Assembly (NCBI GenBank): GCA_013298325.1 | Contig: JAAFHJ010000231.1 | Location: 1 to 7,512, forward strand | Source of the DNA: Myxococcales bacterium | GTDB taxonomy: Bacteria > Myxococcota_A > Polyangia > Polyangiales > Polyangiaceae | DNA: 7,512 nucleotides | Direction: 5' to 3' | Shown here: piece after piece, positions 1 through 7,336 of the stretch | How the letters are laid out: each line of letters opens with the position of its first letter | Position numbering within the stretch: the first letter of the stretch is position 1 | The notes under the pieces: model-generated | What the model was told of the DNA's origin: nothing | The model's database searches: none | The model's input: only the letters and a program-made list of their open reading frames with translations | Translations under genes and position numbers: made by a program

Positions 1-209
1 GAAGCGCACTGCTCGCGGACGATGGCGAATATGGGGACGAGCGCTGCGCAAAGCTCGGCAGCGATTTCCGAGTTTTTTCCAGAATCTGGCTCCCCATAGA
101 CGAGGAGTGGCAAGCGCTTCAGCCAGCGGCCAAGGCGGACTTTCGCCTCCGACAAGGCGTCATGGTCGCGGAGTAGAAATTCAAGAAATGGGATTTGTTC
201 GGTGGTCAT
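1..209 (-). CDS. Unidentified protein with altered P-loop-like motif, N-terminal part only
   Basis: An open frame starts at an ATG (207-209) and stays open for 69 codons to the window edge, so only the N-terminus is visible. The translation begins MTTEQIPFLEFLLRDHDALS and contains a hydrophobic strand followed by LLVYGEPDSGKNSEIAAEL at about residues 35-53. This resembles a Walker A loop (GxxxxGK[S/T]), but the final residue is Asn rather than Ser or Thr, so nucleotide binding is uncertain. The ATG follows the helicase stop after one intervening codon (TAG ATC ATG) in the same frame. That suggests the same transcript and translation by re-initiation, since I see no Shine-Dalgarno sequence. 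Third-position GC is about 65 % (45 of 69 codons by hand count). I do not recognise the family. The motif and position favour a real gene, but the short visible length limits certainty. Confidence 0.55.
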   Translation of the reverse strand, partial: MTTEQIPFLEFLLRDHDALSEAKVRLGRWLKRLPLLVYGEPDSGKNSEIAAELCAALVPIFAIVREQCA

Positions 210-212
210 GAT

Positions 213-2519
213 CTAGATCACATCGTCGCGGAGATCGTCGACGAAGGGGCCGACGTCACGGGCGGGGATTCCGGCCTCCTGGGCGAGGCGTTCTGCGCGC
301 GAGCGGTCGCCGGCGGCGAGCGCTTCGAGGAGCGCTTCCGCGTGCAAGATCGGGAGCGCCCAGGCGCCCGCGCGTGCATAGCCGATCGCTTCCCAAAGGG
401 GCGGCGGACACCGATTCGGTCCGTCGACCTCTGCGACCGCTCGGGCGTCGCCACGGCCTGCCTTCGGGAACGGCACGCCGACGAAGGTCTCCCAGAGTGC
501 CGCGCGCCACTCGGCGAGACGCGGATCGGTTTCGGCGATCGACCACCAACGCAGCCCCTTCCGAACGCCAGCCATTTCTGCGGCAAGACCGCGCGACCGC
601 GCGAAGCCGAGCCCCTGACGCAGGGCAAAACGGGCGCCCCGCACCGCGGCGTCGTCGGTCGGAAGATCCATGCATGATACACCCAATGCCTGAACGAGCG
701 ACACGGCGACGGCCCCCTCAAGAAGGCCTTCGCTCCGACGGAGATCGTCGGGGCCGAGCGCATTCTCGATGGGGCGGACGCGCGGCGTGACGAGCGTTTT
801 TCCTGGGCGGAGGCGACCGAGCGGCTCGCCAGCGATGGTGAAATCCCACAGGAGCGGTGCCGAAGCGCGCGCGGGAATGGGCATTCCTGCATCGAGGCGT
901 GCGGCGAGACGCTCGGCGAGCGGGGGCAGCGCGGCGACAGCGGGCGGCTCCGGCGTCATGGCCCCACGCAACTTTGCGAGCGCCGCGAAGGGGTGGGTAG
1001 GCGCCACGCGAGCGAGGAGGTCCTCGCCGGTTCCACGCGGCCGCCGGGGGGCAGGAGCGGCGTTGCCGGTGCGTACCGGGCGCTTCTTGGTTTCGTCGAC
1101 GAAGCGCCGCACCAGCGCCTCGTGGAGGGCATCCGAGAGCCGGTCTTCGAGGGCGGTCGTATGGGCGCGCCAGCCGGCCGCGTCGGGGAGCCAGGAGGAG
1201 CCATCGGCACTTTCGTGGTTTGCCAAGTAGGTGAAAAGGCGGGTCTCTGCGATGCGTGCGGTGAGGTCGTCGACGGTCCCGCTCACATCGTTGAGTGGGG
1301 CGACGCGCGCAGAAATCCAGTCGTTCCGAACGACGCCGTGGTGGGCGCGGAGTTCGGTGAAAAGCTCGGCGAGAAACTGCACATGGTTCTCGAAGAGGAG
1401 CTTCCGAAAATCGGGGATTTTACACACATCCCACAGGAGCTTCAGCGCGTCGCCGCGAAGACGCGCGTAGGAGCCATCGCTGGCGACGAGCTTTTCCAGG
1501 GCGGCGAGGTCGTCGGCGAGGGGGGCCGGGCGAAAGCGCTGGATCCGCGGCGGGACGCGAAGCGACTCCATCAATGCAAACGTCGACGAAAAATCAAGAT
1601 CGCTATTTCGCCAATACAAACGACGAATCTGCGGAAATCGGTGGAGCTCTACGGCGGCGATGGTGTCCGCCGAGAGGGCCGCAGGATTCAGAGTGCCGAA
1701 GGTACCGTCTTGGTGATGACGCCCTGCACGCCCAGCAATTTGTGCAACCTCCGTATCCTCAAGCCCTCGCACCTCTCGGCCATCGAACTTGCGTGTGCTC
1801 GCGAAGGCGACGTGGCGGACATCAAGATTGAGGCCCATCCCGATCGCGTCGGTCGCGACCAAATAGTCAACATCCCCGTTTTGAAAGAGCGCCACTTGCG
1901 CGTTTCGTGTGCGCGGCGAGAGCGCCCCCGCGACGATGGCGGCCCCTCCGCGGCGGGCACGAACCCGCTCCGCGAGCGCGTAGACCTCCGGCAACGAGAA
2001 GGCGACGATGGCGCTCCGCGCGGGGACTTTGGGAAGGTTCTCCCCACCGGCAAAGGAGAGCTTCGAAAGCCTGGGATACGTTGCAATTTGCGCGGTCGGG
2101 ACGATCTCCGCCAGGGCTCCGCGCATCGCATCGGACCCCAGAAACCAGGTCTCCTGGGTGCCGCGCGCATCGAGGAGTCGCTCGGTGAAGAGGTGGCCGC
2201 GCTGGTCGTTGCCGGCGAGCTGAATCTCGTCGACGGCGAGGAATTCGACGGCGCGCGAGACCGGCATCGCCTCGACGGTGGCAACAAAGTAACGGGCGCC
2301 TCGCGGGACGATTTTCTCTTCGCCGGTCACGAGAGCGACCGCCTCATCCCCAACCTGCTTTCGAACGCGGTCGTAGACCTCGCGCGCGAGCAGACGGAGC
2401 GGAAACCCAATCATTCCCGTCTCATGCTCGAGCATCCGGGCGATGGCGCGGTGGGTCTTCCCCGTGTTCGTCGGCCCGAGGATCGCATGGATCCCCCCCG
2501 CGGTCGGCGTCGCGCTCAC
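213..2519 (-). CDS. SUV3-like DExH-box RNA helicase
   Basis: This 768-residue protein is a superfamily 2 helicase of the SUV3 type, expected to use ATP to unwind RNA in the cytoplasm. Motifs in order: Walker A GPTNTGKT (15-22); motif Ia region PLRLLAREVYDR (40-51); LVTGEEK (63-69); Walker B DEIQ (97-100); the second RecA domain with GALSPRTRNAQ (198-208); ATDAIGMGLNL (222-232); KFDGRE (244-249); and the arginine-finger motif QIAGRAGR (260-267). The segment YWRNSDLDFSS (302-312) is also typical of bacterial SUV3 relatives. Residues about 330-768 hold no domain I can name, including a Pro/Ala/Arg-rich linker near 485-530. The start is GTG at 2517-2519: an in-frame TAG lies two codons upstream and the P-loop begins at residue 15, so no other start fits. 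The ribosome binding site is poor. The gene begins 26 bases after the NIF3-family gene ends. SUV3 acts with a 3'-5' exonuclease in mitochondrial RNA turnover; the substrate here is unknown. Confidence 0.93.
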   Translation of the reverse strand: MSATPTAGGIHAILGPTNTGKTHRAIARMLEHETGMIGFPLRLLAREVYDRVRKQVGDEAVALVTGEEKIVPRGARYFVATVEAMPVSRAVEFLAVDEIQLAGNDQRGHLFTERLLDARGTQETWFLGSDAMRGALAEIVPTAQIATYPRLSKLSFAGGENLPKVPARSAIVAFSLPEVYALAERVRARRGGAAIVAGALSPRTRNAQVALFQNGDVDYLVATDAIGMGLNLDVRHVAFASTRKFDGREVRGLEDTEVAQIAGRAGRHHQDGTFGTLNPAALSADTIAAVELHRFPQIRRLYWRNSDLDFSSTFALMESLRVPPRIQRFRPAPLADDLAALEKLVASDGSYARLRGDALKLLWDVCKIPDFRKLLFENHVQFLAELFTELRAHHGVVRNDWISARVAPLNDVSGTVDDLTARIAETRLFTYLANHESADGSSWLPDAAGWRAHTTALEDRLSDALHEALVRRFVDETKKRPVRTGNAAPAPRRPRGTGEDLLARVAPTHPFAALAKLRGAMTPEPPAVAALPPLAERLAARLDAGMPIPARASAPLLWDFTIAGEPLGRLRPGKTLVTPRVRPIENALGPDDLRRSEGLLEGAVAVSLVQALGVSCMDLPTDDAAVRGARFALRQGLGFARSRGLAAEMAGVRKGLRWWSIAETDPRLAEWRAALWETFVGVPFPKAGRGDARAVAEVDGPNRCPPPLWEAIGYARAGAWALPILHAEALLEALAAGDRSRAERLAQEAGIPARDVGPFVDDLRDDVI

Positions 2520-2545
2520 GGGGGACTAGCTACCAGGTTTTGCGC

Positions 2546-3331
2546 TCAACGAATGGCGAACGGGTCGCGGTCGGAGGCACTCACGATGACGGCGACCGGA
2601 ATTCGACGGGCGAGCTCCGCCGCAAGCCACGGGAGCGCGAGCCGCTCGCCATTCGAGTGGAGGGTGGCGACAACGGTGACCCCCGCGCGCGCCGCCCGTA
2701 GCGCGTCGTGGTGGGACAATTCGCCGGTGAGATAGAGTTCGGCGTCGCTCGCAAGGACGTCGTCAAGCAGCCCACCACCCGCCCCGGCACAGACGGCCGC
2801 ACGCGTCACCATGCGTGCATCTTGCATCGAGTGGGTCGAAGCGACGAGCAGGCGATCGAGACCGGTCGCCCCCTTCACCGCTGCGATGACCGACGCGACC
2901 GACCGCGGCTCGCCGTCGCCGACCCGACCGACGCCGAGCGCCGGCGACCCCGGTACCGTCACGCGAAGGGGGCCGGCCGCCGGGATTCCTGCGAGCGCAG
3001 CAAGGTGGTCGTTCGTTCCCCCAAAGGCGACGTCAAGCGCAGTGTGCGGCGAGTAGACGGCAACCCCGGCGCGAACGGCTTCGAAGGCGAGTTCGCCGGG
3101 ACCGAGCCGTTTGAGTCCCTTAAAAATCGGCGGGTGATAGGCGACGACCGCCGTCACCCCCTCGGCGACCGCTTCGGCAAGAACCTCCATCGAAAGATCA
3201 ATCGTTACAAGAATCTTTGCGAGGGGGGCCGCGGGGTTGCCGACGAGGAGGCCGGTGTTGTCCCAGGGCTCCGCCCAGCGAACCGGCGCGAAGGATTCAA
3301 AAGCTGCAACGAGATCGGCGACGGTCGTCAT
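2546..3331 (-). CDS. NIF3-family dinuclear metal-centre protein
   Basis: This 261-residue protein belongs to the NIF3/YbgI family, whose members form toroidal hexamers with a two-metal site. Family members are often labelled GTP cyclohydrolase 1 type 2, but the physiological role is unsettled. Family landmarks are WDNTGLLVG (23-31), YHPPIFKGLKRL (65-76), YSPHTALDVAFGGTNDHLA (93-111), CAGAGGG (181-187), GELSHHDAL (203-211) and LHSNGE (224-229). The expected metal ligands H66, D100, H225 and E229 are present. The position that is His in the bacterial HHP motif is Tyr65, the YHPP form I recall from animal NIF3 proteins. The length fits the short bacterial form without a PII-like insertion. The start is ATG at 3329-3331: an in-frame TGA lies eight codons upstream with no other start between. 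No Shine-Dalgarno sequence is well placed; the GGGGGGAG run is about 24 bases away. It heads the probable cluster with the helicase. Confidence 0.93.
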   Translation of the reverse strand: MTTVADLVAAFESFAPVRWAEPWDNTGLLVGNPAAPLAKILVTIDLSMEVLAEAVAEGVTAVVAYHPPIFKGLKRLGPGELAFEAVRAGVAVYSPHTALDVAFGGTNDHLAALAGIPAAGPLRVTVPGSPALGVGRVGDGEPRSVASVIAAVKGATGLDRLLVASTHSMQDARMVTRAAVCAGAGGGLLDDVLASDAELYLTGELSHHDALRAARAGVTVVATLHSNGERLALPWLAAELARRIPVAVIVSASDRDPFAIR

Positions 3332-3338
3332 TGCTGCG

Positions 3339-3368
3339 TTTCTAACGAAGGATCACTCCCCCCTTCAA
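3339..3368 (-). promoter_or_regulatory. Weak sigma-70-like promoter candidate for the NIF3-family gene
   Basis: On the minus strand TTGAAG (3363-3368, 4 of 6 consensus bases) is followed after 18 bases by TAGAAA (3339-3344, 4 of 6). The start codon begins only 7 bases further on, so this promoter would give a nearly leaderless mRNA. That would be consistent with the missing Shine-Dalgarno sequence. It sits just after the terminator of the upstream operon, where an independent promoter is expected. Matches this weak are common by chance. Confidence 0.25.
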
Positions 3369-3370
3369 AC

Positions 3371-3400
3371 GAAAAACCCCCGCCTCGGAAGGCAGGGGTC
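3371..3400 (-). terminator. Intrinsic terminator of the cytochrome/DUF1501 operon
   Basis: Read on the minus strand, ACCCC-T-GCCT pairs with AGGC-G-GGGGT around a four-base loop (9 pairs and one T/G wobble in the stem). The 3' arm runs directly into GTTTTTCGTTT. The hairpin begins about 20 bases after the TGA of the DUF1501 gene, which is the classic layout. It separates that operon from the NIF3-family gene that starts 40 bases further downstream. Confidence 0.85.
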
Positions 3401-3419
3401 TCTCGGGGGTCGAAACGAC

Positions 3420-4811
3420 TCAGGTCAAGAGGCCGAGGACGTCTTCGCCGGTGCCGGTCGGAAGAGGCCACTTCTTCGCGAAGTCGAGCTTGTCGACTTC
3501 GAGAATTCGGCGCATCTCCCGGTGGAGGTGGCTCGCGCGAATGCGGAGGCCGTTCGTGTCTTTGTCGTCGAGGACGGCGCGGACGTCGGTCTTCGAGACG
3601 CGCTTCGGCTTGTGGCCGGCGTCGCTGGCGCCGATGCACGCGGGGGCGATCCCGGGACCCGAGAGAAGCGCCGAGGTGACGTTCCAGTGGTCCTTGCCGC
3701 GGTTCATGTTGTAGCGCGGCGTGCGGCCGAAGTCGGAGGTAACGAGGACATAGAGCTTGTCCCCGATGCCGAGTTCCTTCGCGCGCTGCATGACGTAGCG
3801 GAGCGTGAGCACAAAGTTGGATTGTGCACGCATCTGGTTGACGTCGTGGTTGTCGTGGGTGTCGAAGCCGCCCATCGCATAGGTCGCGCTGACACTGATC
3901 CCCGCGGCAAAGCAGCGGAGAATGCTCTCAACGGGGCGCGCCAAGTTGACGAAACGATTGCCGTTGTTGAGGTAATCGAGGGATGCCTGCTCCTGAAACG
4001 GGAGCATGCCCTTCATCTGGTCGAAGGTGAGGTCCGGGTCCTTGAGGACGTCGGCGAGGAGCGAGAGCCCCGAGCCTCCGAGCTGGGCCTCACGGAGCGC
4101 CTCGAGGGTGCGCTTCGTGCGCGGGAGGTTTTCCGTCGCCTGGAGGGCCGCGATGCGCTTGGTGCGCGCCGCGAGGATCTCCTGGGTCGCAAGGTCGGGG
4201 AGGAACTTCGATTCCGCGTTGTTCGAGTCGGGCCGATTCGGGAACGCGATGTTCCGGATGCGGTCCCGGTCGAAGCGGGAGAGGGCGACGACGTCGCCGG
4301 TGAAGTTGTAGGCGCCGCCAGCGAGGAACGCCATCGGCACATCCTGCTGGAGGGCGACCTTGCCAGCCGCCATCGCCGCGAACGCAGGAAGTTCGGTGCT
4401 GTTGTGGCCACAGCCGAACGCCATGACGCCAGTTTCGTGATTGTTCGTCTGCGTATCGACGCCATTGAAGACGCGGAAAGACTTCCCCTGATTCTGGAAG
4501 AAGTGCTTCGGGCTTTCGACTTTGACGCCATCCGAAAGAAGGGCGTATTCGCCGTTCTTCGATTCGGTCGGAACCGGGACACCGTTAACGAGCTCGACCT
4601 TCGTCACCGCGTCGGTGTCGAGGAGGTTCTCGGTGGCTACTTTCCCGTCGCAGAAGAGCGTCGGATCCCAGCCGCCACTGGCATGGAGGTGGAGGAAGTA
4701 GGGGCCCGCAAACCGCGCCGCATCTGCGTGCGCCTGCGAAGAAGTACCCCAGGGGAGGAGGAGCGAAAGGCCGGCCAAGCCGCCGATTTTCAGAATGTCA
4801 CGACGTTGCAT
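3420..4811 (-). CDS. DUF1501 family protein with Tat signal
   Basis: This 463-residue exported protein belongs to DUF1501, a family placed near the alkaline phosphatase/sulfatase fold whose activity is not established. The N-terminus MQRRDILKIGGLAGLSLLLP is a twin-arginine signal, with probable cleavage after AHA at residue 29. Family motifs are HLHASGGWDPT (42-52), NNHETGVMAFG (123-133), GGFDTHDNH (314-322), SDFGRTPRYN (359-368) and GKDHW (372-376). The His and Asp residues in these motifs are candidate metal or catalytic residues. A longer frame begins at TTG (4824-4826), but I choose the ATG at 4809-4811: a GGAG lies 9 bases before it, it puts the RR signal at the very N-terminus, and the TTG has no Shine-Dalgarno. 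The gene follows the cytochrome gene after 27 bases and ends at the terminator, so it is the second gene of a two-gene operon. The Tat route implies folding before export, often with a cofactor. Confidence 0.92.
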   Translation of the reverse strand: MQRRDILKIGGLAGLSLLLPWGTSSQAHADAARFAGPYFLHLHASGGWDPTLFCDGKVATENLLDTDAVTKVELVNGVPVPTESKNGEYALLSDGVKVESPKHFFQNQGKSFRVFNGVDTQTNNHETGVMAFGCGHNSTELPAFAAMAAGKVALQQDVPMAFLAGGAYNFTGDVVALSRFDRDRIRNIAFPNRPDSNNAESKFLPDLATQEILAARTKRIAALQATENLPRTKRTLEALREAQLGGSGLSLLADVLKDPDLTFDQMKGMLPFQEQASLDYLNNGNRFVNLARPVESILRCFAAGISVSATYAMGGFDTHDNHDVNQMRAQSNFVLTLRYVMQRAKELGIGDKLYVLVTSDFGRTPRYNMNRGKDHWNVTSALLSGPGIAPACIGASDAGHKPKRVSKTDVRAVLDDKDTNGLRIRASHLHREMRRILEVDKLDFAKKWPLPTGTGEDVLGLLT

Positions 4812-4820
4812 GCTCGTGGT

Positions 4821-4824
4821 CTCC
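4821..4824 (-). promoter_or_regulatory. Ribosome binding site that decides the DUF1501 start
   Basis: GGAG on the minus strand is separated by 9 bases from the ATG at 4809-4811. It overlaps the alternative TTG start at 4824-4826, so it can serve only the ATG. This supports the 463-residue product over the version five residues longer. Confidence 0.75.
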
Positions 4825-4838
4825 AATCGTCTGGGGGT

Positions 4839-7229
4839 TCATTCGTGGAGGAAACGGTAGTCGGAGACGAGGTAGGCGATAACTGCCTGCCACGACCGAA
4901 TCGTGAAGAGCTTGTCCTGCGTGATTTGAACGTCCTTCGGGAGTTCTTCAAATCCGTCGCCGGCCGCCTTCACGGTGCCCCAGTCGGTCACACCGCGACA
5001 CGAGTAATCGGTAAAGTTAAAATCTCCGCCCTTGGCGGCCATGGCGATCGAGTTGGCCTCGATCCCCTTCCAAACGTTCGCGAAGAGCTGGTAGGTCCGC
5101 GTCGCTTCGTCCGAATTCGGCTCGATACGCTCGCCGAGCAATCGCCAATAGAGATGGACGATGTTCTGGCGAATCTTGGTCTCGTTTTCCGGAATCGCGA
5201 CGAGGGGGATCGACGCGTCGGTCCGCGGCGAAAACGGCACGATGTTGGGGTCGACGAACTTGAAGAGGTTGCGGGTCGCAGCCGGCTTCGTGAAGTCGTA
5301 GGCGGTCACACGGCACGCCATGACGTTCCCAATGAACGACGCTGCGGCGAGCATGCCCGGGCTCAGGACGTCGATGCGCTTGGTGGTGTTGTTCGAGTCG
5401 ATGCCGCCGTAGAGCAGGCGCCATTCCTCCTCAAGCCACTGACGCTTGAACCCCTGAAGCTTGTAGAATGCACCGTTCCGAACGTCGCCGGCGTGAACGC
5501 CGAGCGTCGCTTGGTACTTGAGCGCAAGAAGCTCGGGGGTAAGAAGGCGGCTACCCATCGACGCGTAGAGTTCCGGCTTGTCCGCCGGGCCATTTTTTGC
5601 GCGGAAGTACGGGCTCTTGAGAATGGCCAAGACTACGCGACGCACGTCCTTGTTGGACGCCTGGAAGTCCTGCGCAACTGCAAGGAACCAATCATTCTGC
5701 GCTTCGAACGCCTTCACCTTGTCGGCGTAGCGCGGGTTCGCCTTGTCGGTCGGGTACTCGAGCGGCGCGTCGCCAGTGATGCCCTGGTACATGACGTACG
5801 CAACGGCGAGGCCGAAGCGGGAGTCATCGCCAATGCGCTTGCCGAGCCAAGAAAGCGCGCGGGTGTACTCGGTGGACGGCATGTCGACGCCGTTGAAGCC
5901 CGGCGGCTTCATATCGTCGTGCCATTTGCCTTCCTTGTCGAAGGTCACCATCTGATTCGTCTCAGAGAAGCCACGGAACGCGCCCGCGATCGGGTCGTTC
6001 ACATTGTGACAAACCGAGCACTGGGAGTCGTTCAATGGCGCATTCTGCACCGAAGCGAGTGACGACGGGTCGACCGGACGCTGCGCGAACTTGAAGATGT
6101 CGGTCGCGAGGAACGTCTTCAGCACGATGCGGCCGCGCTTTCGCGAGCGATTCGTAGCGGTGGTTTCCCAACGATTGAGGAACGACGGCGTCGAGAGGAC
6201 GCCCGCGAGCGGAACGACATGCTCGGTGCCGCTGCGAACCTGCTTCAGTCCTTCGGCTTTTTGCCAATAGAAGAGGTTCTCGGCAGCCATCGGGCGGTCG
6301 GCGCCGAGCCCATAAAGACGCGCGAGGAACGGGTTGACGACCGTGTAGTTTCCGGCGACGACATCGCTGAACGGAAGGCGGTTACGCGTCACGAACTCGA
6401 TGAGCCGGAGCGGTTCCTGGCGGAGCGAGTAGTTCGCGAAGGTGCGATTGTCCGGCGTGTATTCCGGATTCTTGTCGTTCGCAAAAACGTCAGCTCCGGG
6501 GTAGCTCCCAGACATCGTGCTAACGTCGATCCCCTTCTCCGTGAGGAGGACATCGTTCCAGATGTCGCGGAGGCGCTTGTAGAAGACCTCCTCGTCGGTG
6601 AGCTTCAGGAGCGCCGCGTCGAGGCTCGCTTCGTCGACCACGGCCGCGTACTCGGCATCGGTCGGGATGCGGCCAGCGAGGTTCACAGCCGCCTTCCGGA
6701 AGAGCTCCTGGTTGTCGAGCTGCTGGAGGGTCAGCGGTGCTTCGTTCGGGCAGGTCTTGTCCTCGCCCGTGCGGAGCTGATTCACGAAGTCGGTAAGGAT
6801 CCGATACTCGGCCGAACCGGACTGGAGGATCGCCCCACCACCGTGTTTTTCTTCACCGAGCGGCTTGCGCAAGAGAAGCGGCTTCCCGCCAACTTCCACC
6901 TTTGCGTACTCGCGCATCGACGCAATGTTCGCAGAGACGAAGTCGGGGAACGTCTCGCGCTGGATGATGAACTTTGCCCCTTGGTCGGCGGCGGCGCCTC
7001 CCGGCGTATGGCAGCCGGCGCAGTTCTGCGCGAGGACCTTGCCGTAGACCTCGGTGGTGAACGTTTCGCGGGTGGTTTGGCACTCGGCCGAGGAATCGTC
7101 GGTGCCGTAGCAACCTACGCTTGCACCGGCGGCCGCTGCAACGAGGGCAACGGCTCCAGCGATCGGAACCGCGCGGGATTTCCAACCGCGCGAATCTTTA
7201 GGGGTCAGCGACCTTTTCGTACGCGCCAT
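4839..7229 (-). CDS. Di-haem cytochrome-type lipoprotein with DUF1592/DUF1588-like regions
   Basis: This 796-residue protein is probably exported and membrane-anchored. A basic N-terminus (1-22) and hydrophobic stretch (23-39) end at Cys40 in SVGC, a plausible though imperfect lipobox. A cytochrome c-like domain follows, with CAGCH (70-74), then LLLRKPLGEEKHGGG (118-132) and SAEYRILTDFVNQL (139-152), a pattern seen in planctomycete-type cytochromes. Residues about 170-310 look like the DUF1549/DUF1592 type (NLAGRIPTDAEY 183-194, DIWNDVLLTE 222-231, NYTVVNPFLARLYG 294-307). Residues about 340-425 match DUF1588 (GVLSTPSFLNRW 343-354, RGRIVLKTFL 365-374) with a second CxxCH (CSVCH, 404-408) followed by NDP. 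Residues about 430-796 are not assigned; they contain C639 and C744. The start is ATG with AGGAG 7 bases upstream. It is the first gene of the operon with DUF1501, a pairing that suggests a joint extracytoplasmic role. An electron-transfer function is inferred from the haem motifs; the substrate is unknown. Confidence 0.88.
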   Translation of the reverse strand: MARTKRSLTPKDSRGWKSRAVPIAGAVALVAAAAGASVGCYGTDDSSAECQTTRETFTTEVYGKVLAQNCAGCHTPGGAAADQGAKFIIQRETFPDFVSANIASMREYAKVEVGGKPLLLRKPLGEEKHGGGAILQSGSAEYRILTDFVNQLRTGEDKTCPNEAPLTLQQLDNQELFRKAAVNLAGRIPTDAEYAAVVDEASLDAALLKLTDEEVFYKRLRDIWNDVLLTEKGIDVSTMSGSYPGADVFANDKNPEYTPDNRTFANYSLRQEPLRLIEFVTRNRLPFSDVVAGNYTVVNPFLARLYGLGADRPMAAENLFYWQKAEGLKQVRSGTEHVVPLAGVLSTPSFLNRWETTATNRSRKRGRIVLKTFLATDIFKFAQRPVDPSSLASVQNAPLNDSQCSVCHNVNDPIAGAFRGFSETNQMVTFDKEGKWHDDMKPPGFNGVDMPSTEYTRALSWLGKRIGDDSRFGLAVAYVMYQGITGDAPLEYPTDKANPRYADKVKAFEAQNDWFLAVAQDFQASNKDVRRVVLAILKSPYFRAKNGPADKPELYASMGSRLLTPELLALKYQATLGVHAGDVRNGAFYKLQGFKRQWLEEEWRLLYGGIDSNNTTKRIDVLSPGMLAAASFIGNVMACRVTAYDFTKPAATRNLFKFVDPNIVPFSPRTDASIPLVAIPENETKIRQNIVHLYWRLLGERIEPNSDEATRTYQLFANVWKGIEANSIAMAAKGGDFNFTDYSCRGVTDWGTVKAAGDGFEELPKDVQITQDKLFTIRSWQAVIAYLVSDYRFLHE

Positions 7230-7236
7230 TCTGCGT

Positions 7237-7241
7237 CTCCT
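7237..7241 (-). promoter_or_regulatory. Ribosome binding site of the cytochrome-type lipoprotein gene
   Basis: AGGAG on the minus strand lies 7 bases before the ATG at 7227-7229. The spacing is ideal and it fixes the start of the 796-residue protein. Confidence 0.85.
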
Positions 7242-7336
7242 GGCTTACGGACCGGGGGTGATCTCTTCCGAGGAAGGGAGGCCCTTGCGTGGTGGCACGG
7301 AACTCGCTCGCGCGAAGGGACCGGGCCGAACTCGAA

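Noticed and set aside
209..220. Perfect 12-bp palindrome TGATCTAGATCA across the helicase stop
   Set aside because: One or two perfect 12-bp palindromes are expected by chance in 7.5 kb, and there is no second copy or other sign of a site.
993..2735. A 580-codon plus-strand open frame opposite the helicase
   Set aside because: Same in-register antisense effect. The minus strand has complete helicase motifs and the plus translation has none.
3237..6062. A 941-codon plus-strand open frame opposite the DUF1501 and cytochrome-type genes
   Set aside because: Its codon boundaries coincide with those of both minus-strand genes, which share one phase. In GC-rich genes the codons TTA, CTA and TCA are rare, so the aligned antisense frame has few stops. 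The translation is Arg/Val/Glu-rich with no recognisable motif.
7293..7308. Sigma-54-like sequence TGGCAC-N5-TCGCT on the plus strand
   Set aside because: It has one mismatch in the -12 element, points away from the cytochrome operon, and no plus-strand gene is visible in the window. It would matter only if a plus-strand gene begins beyond 7512.
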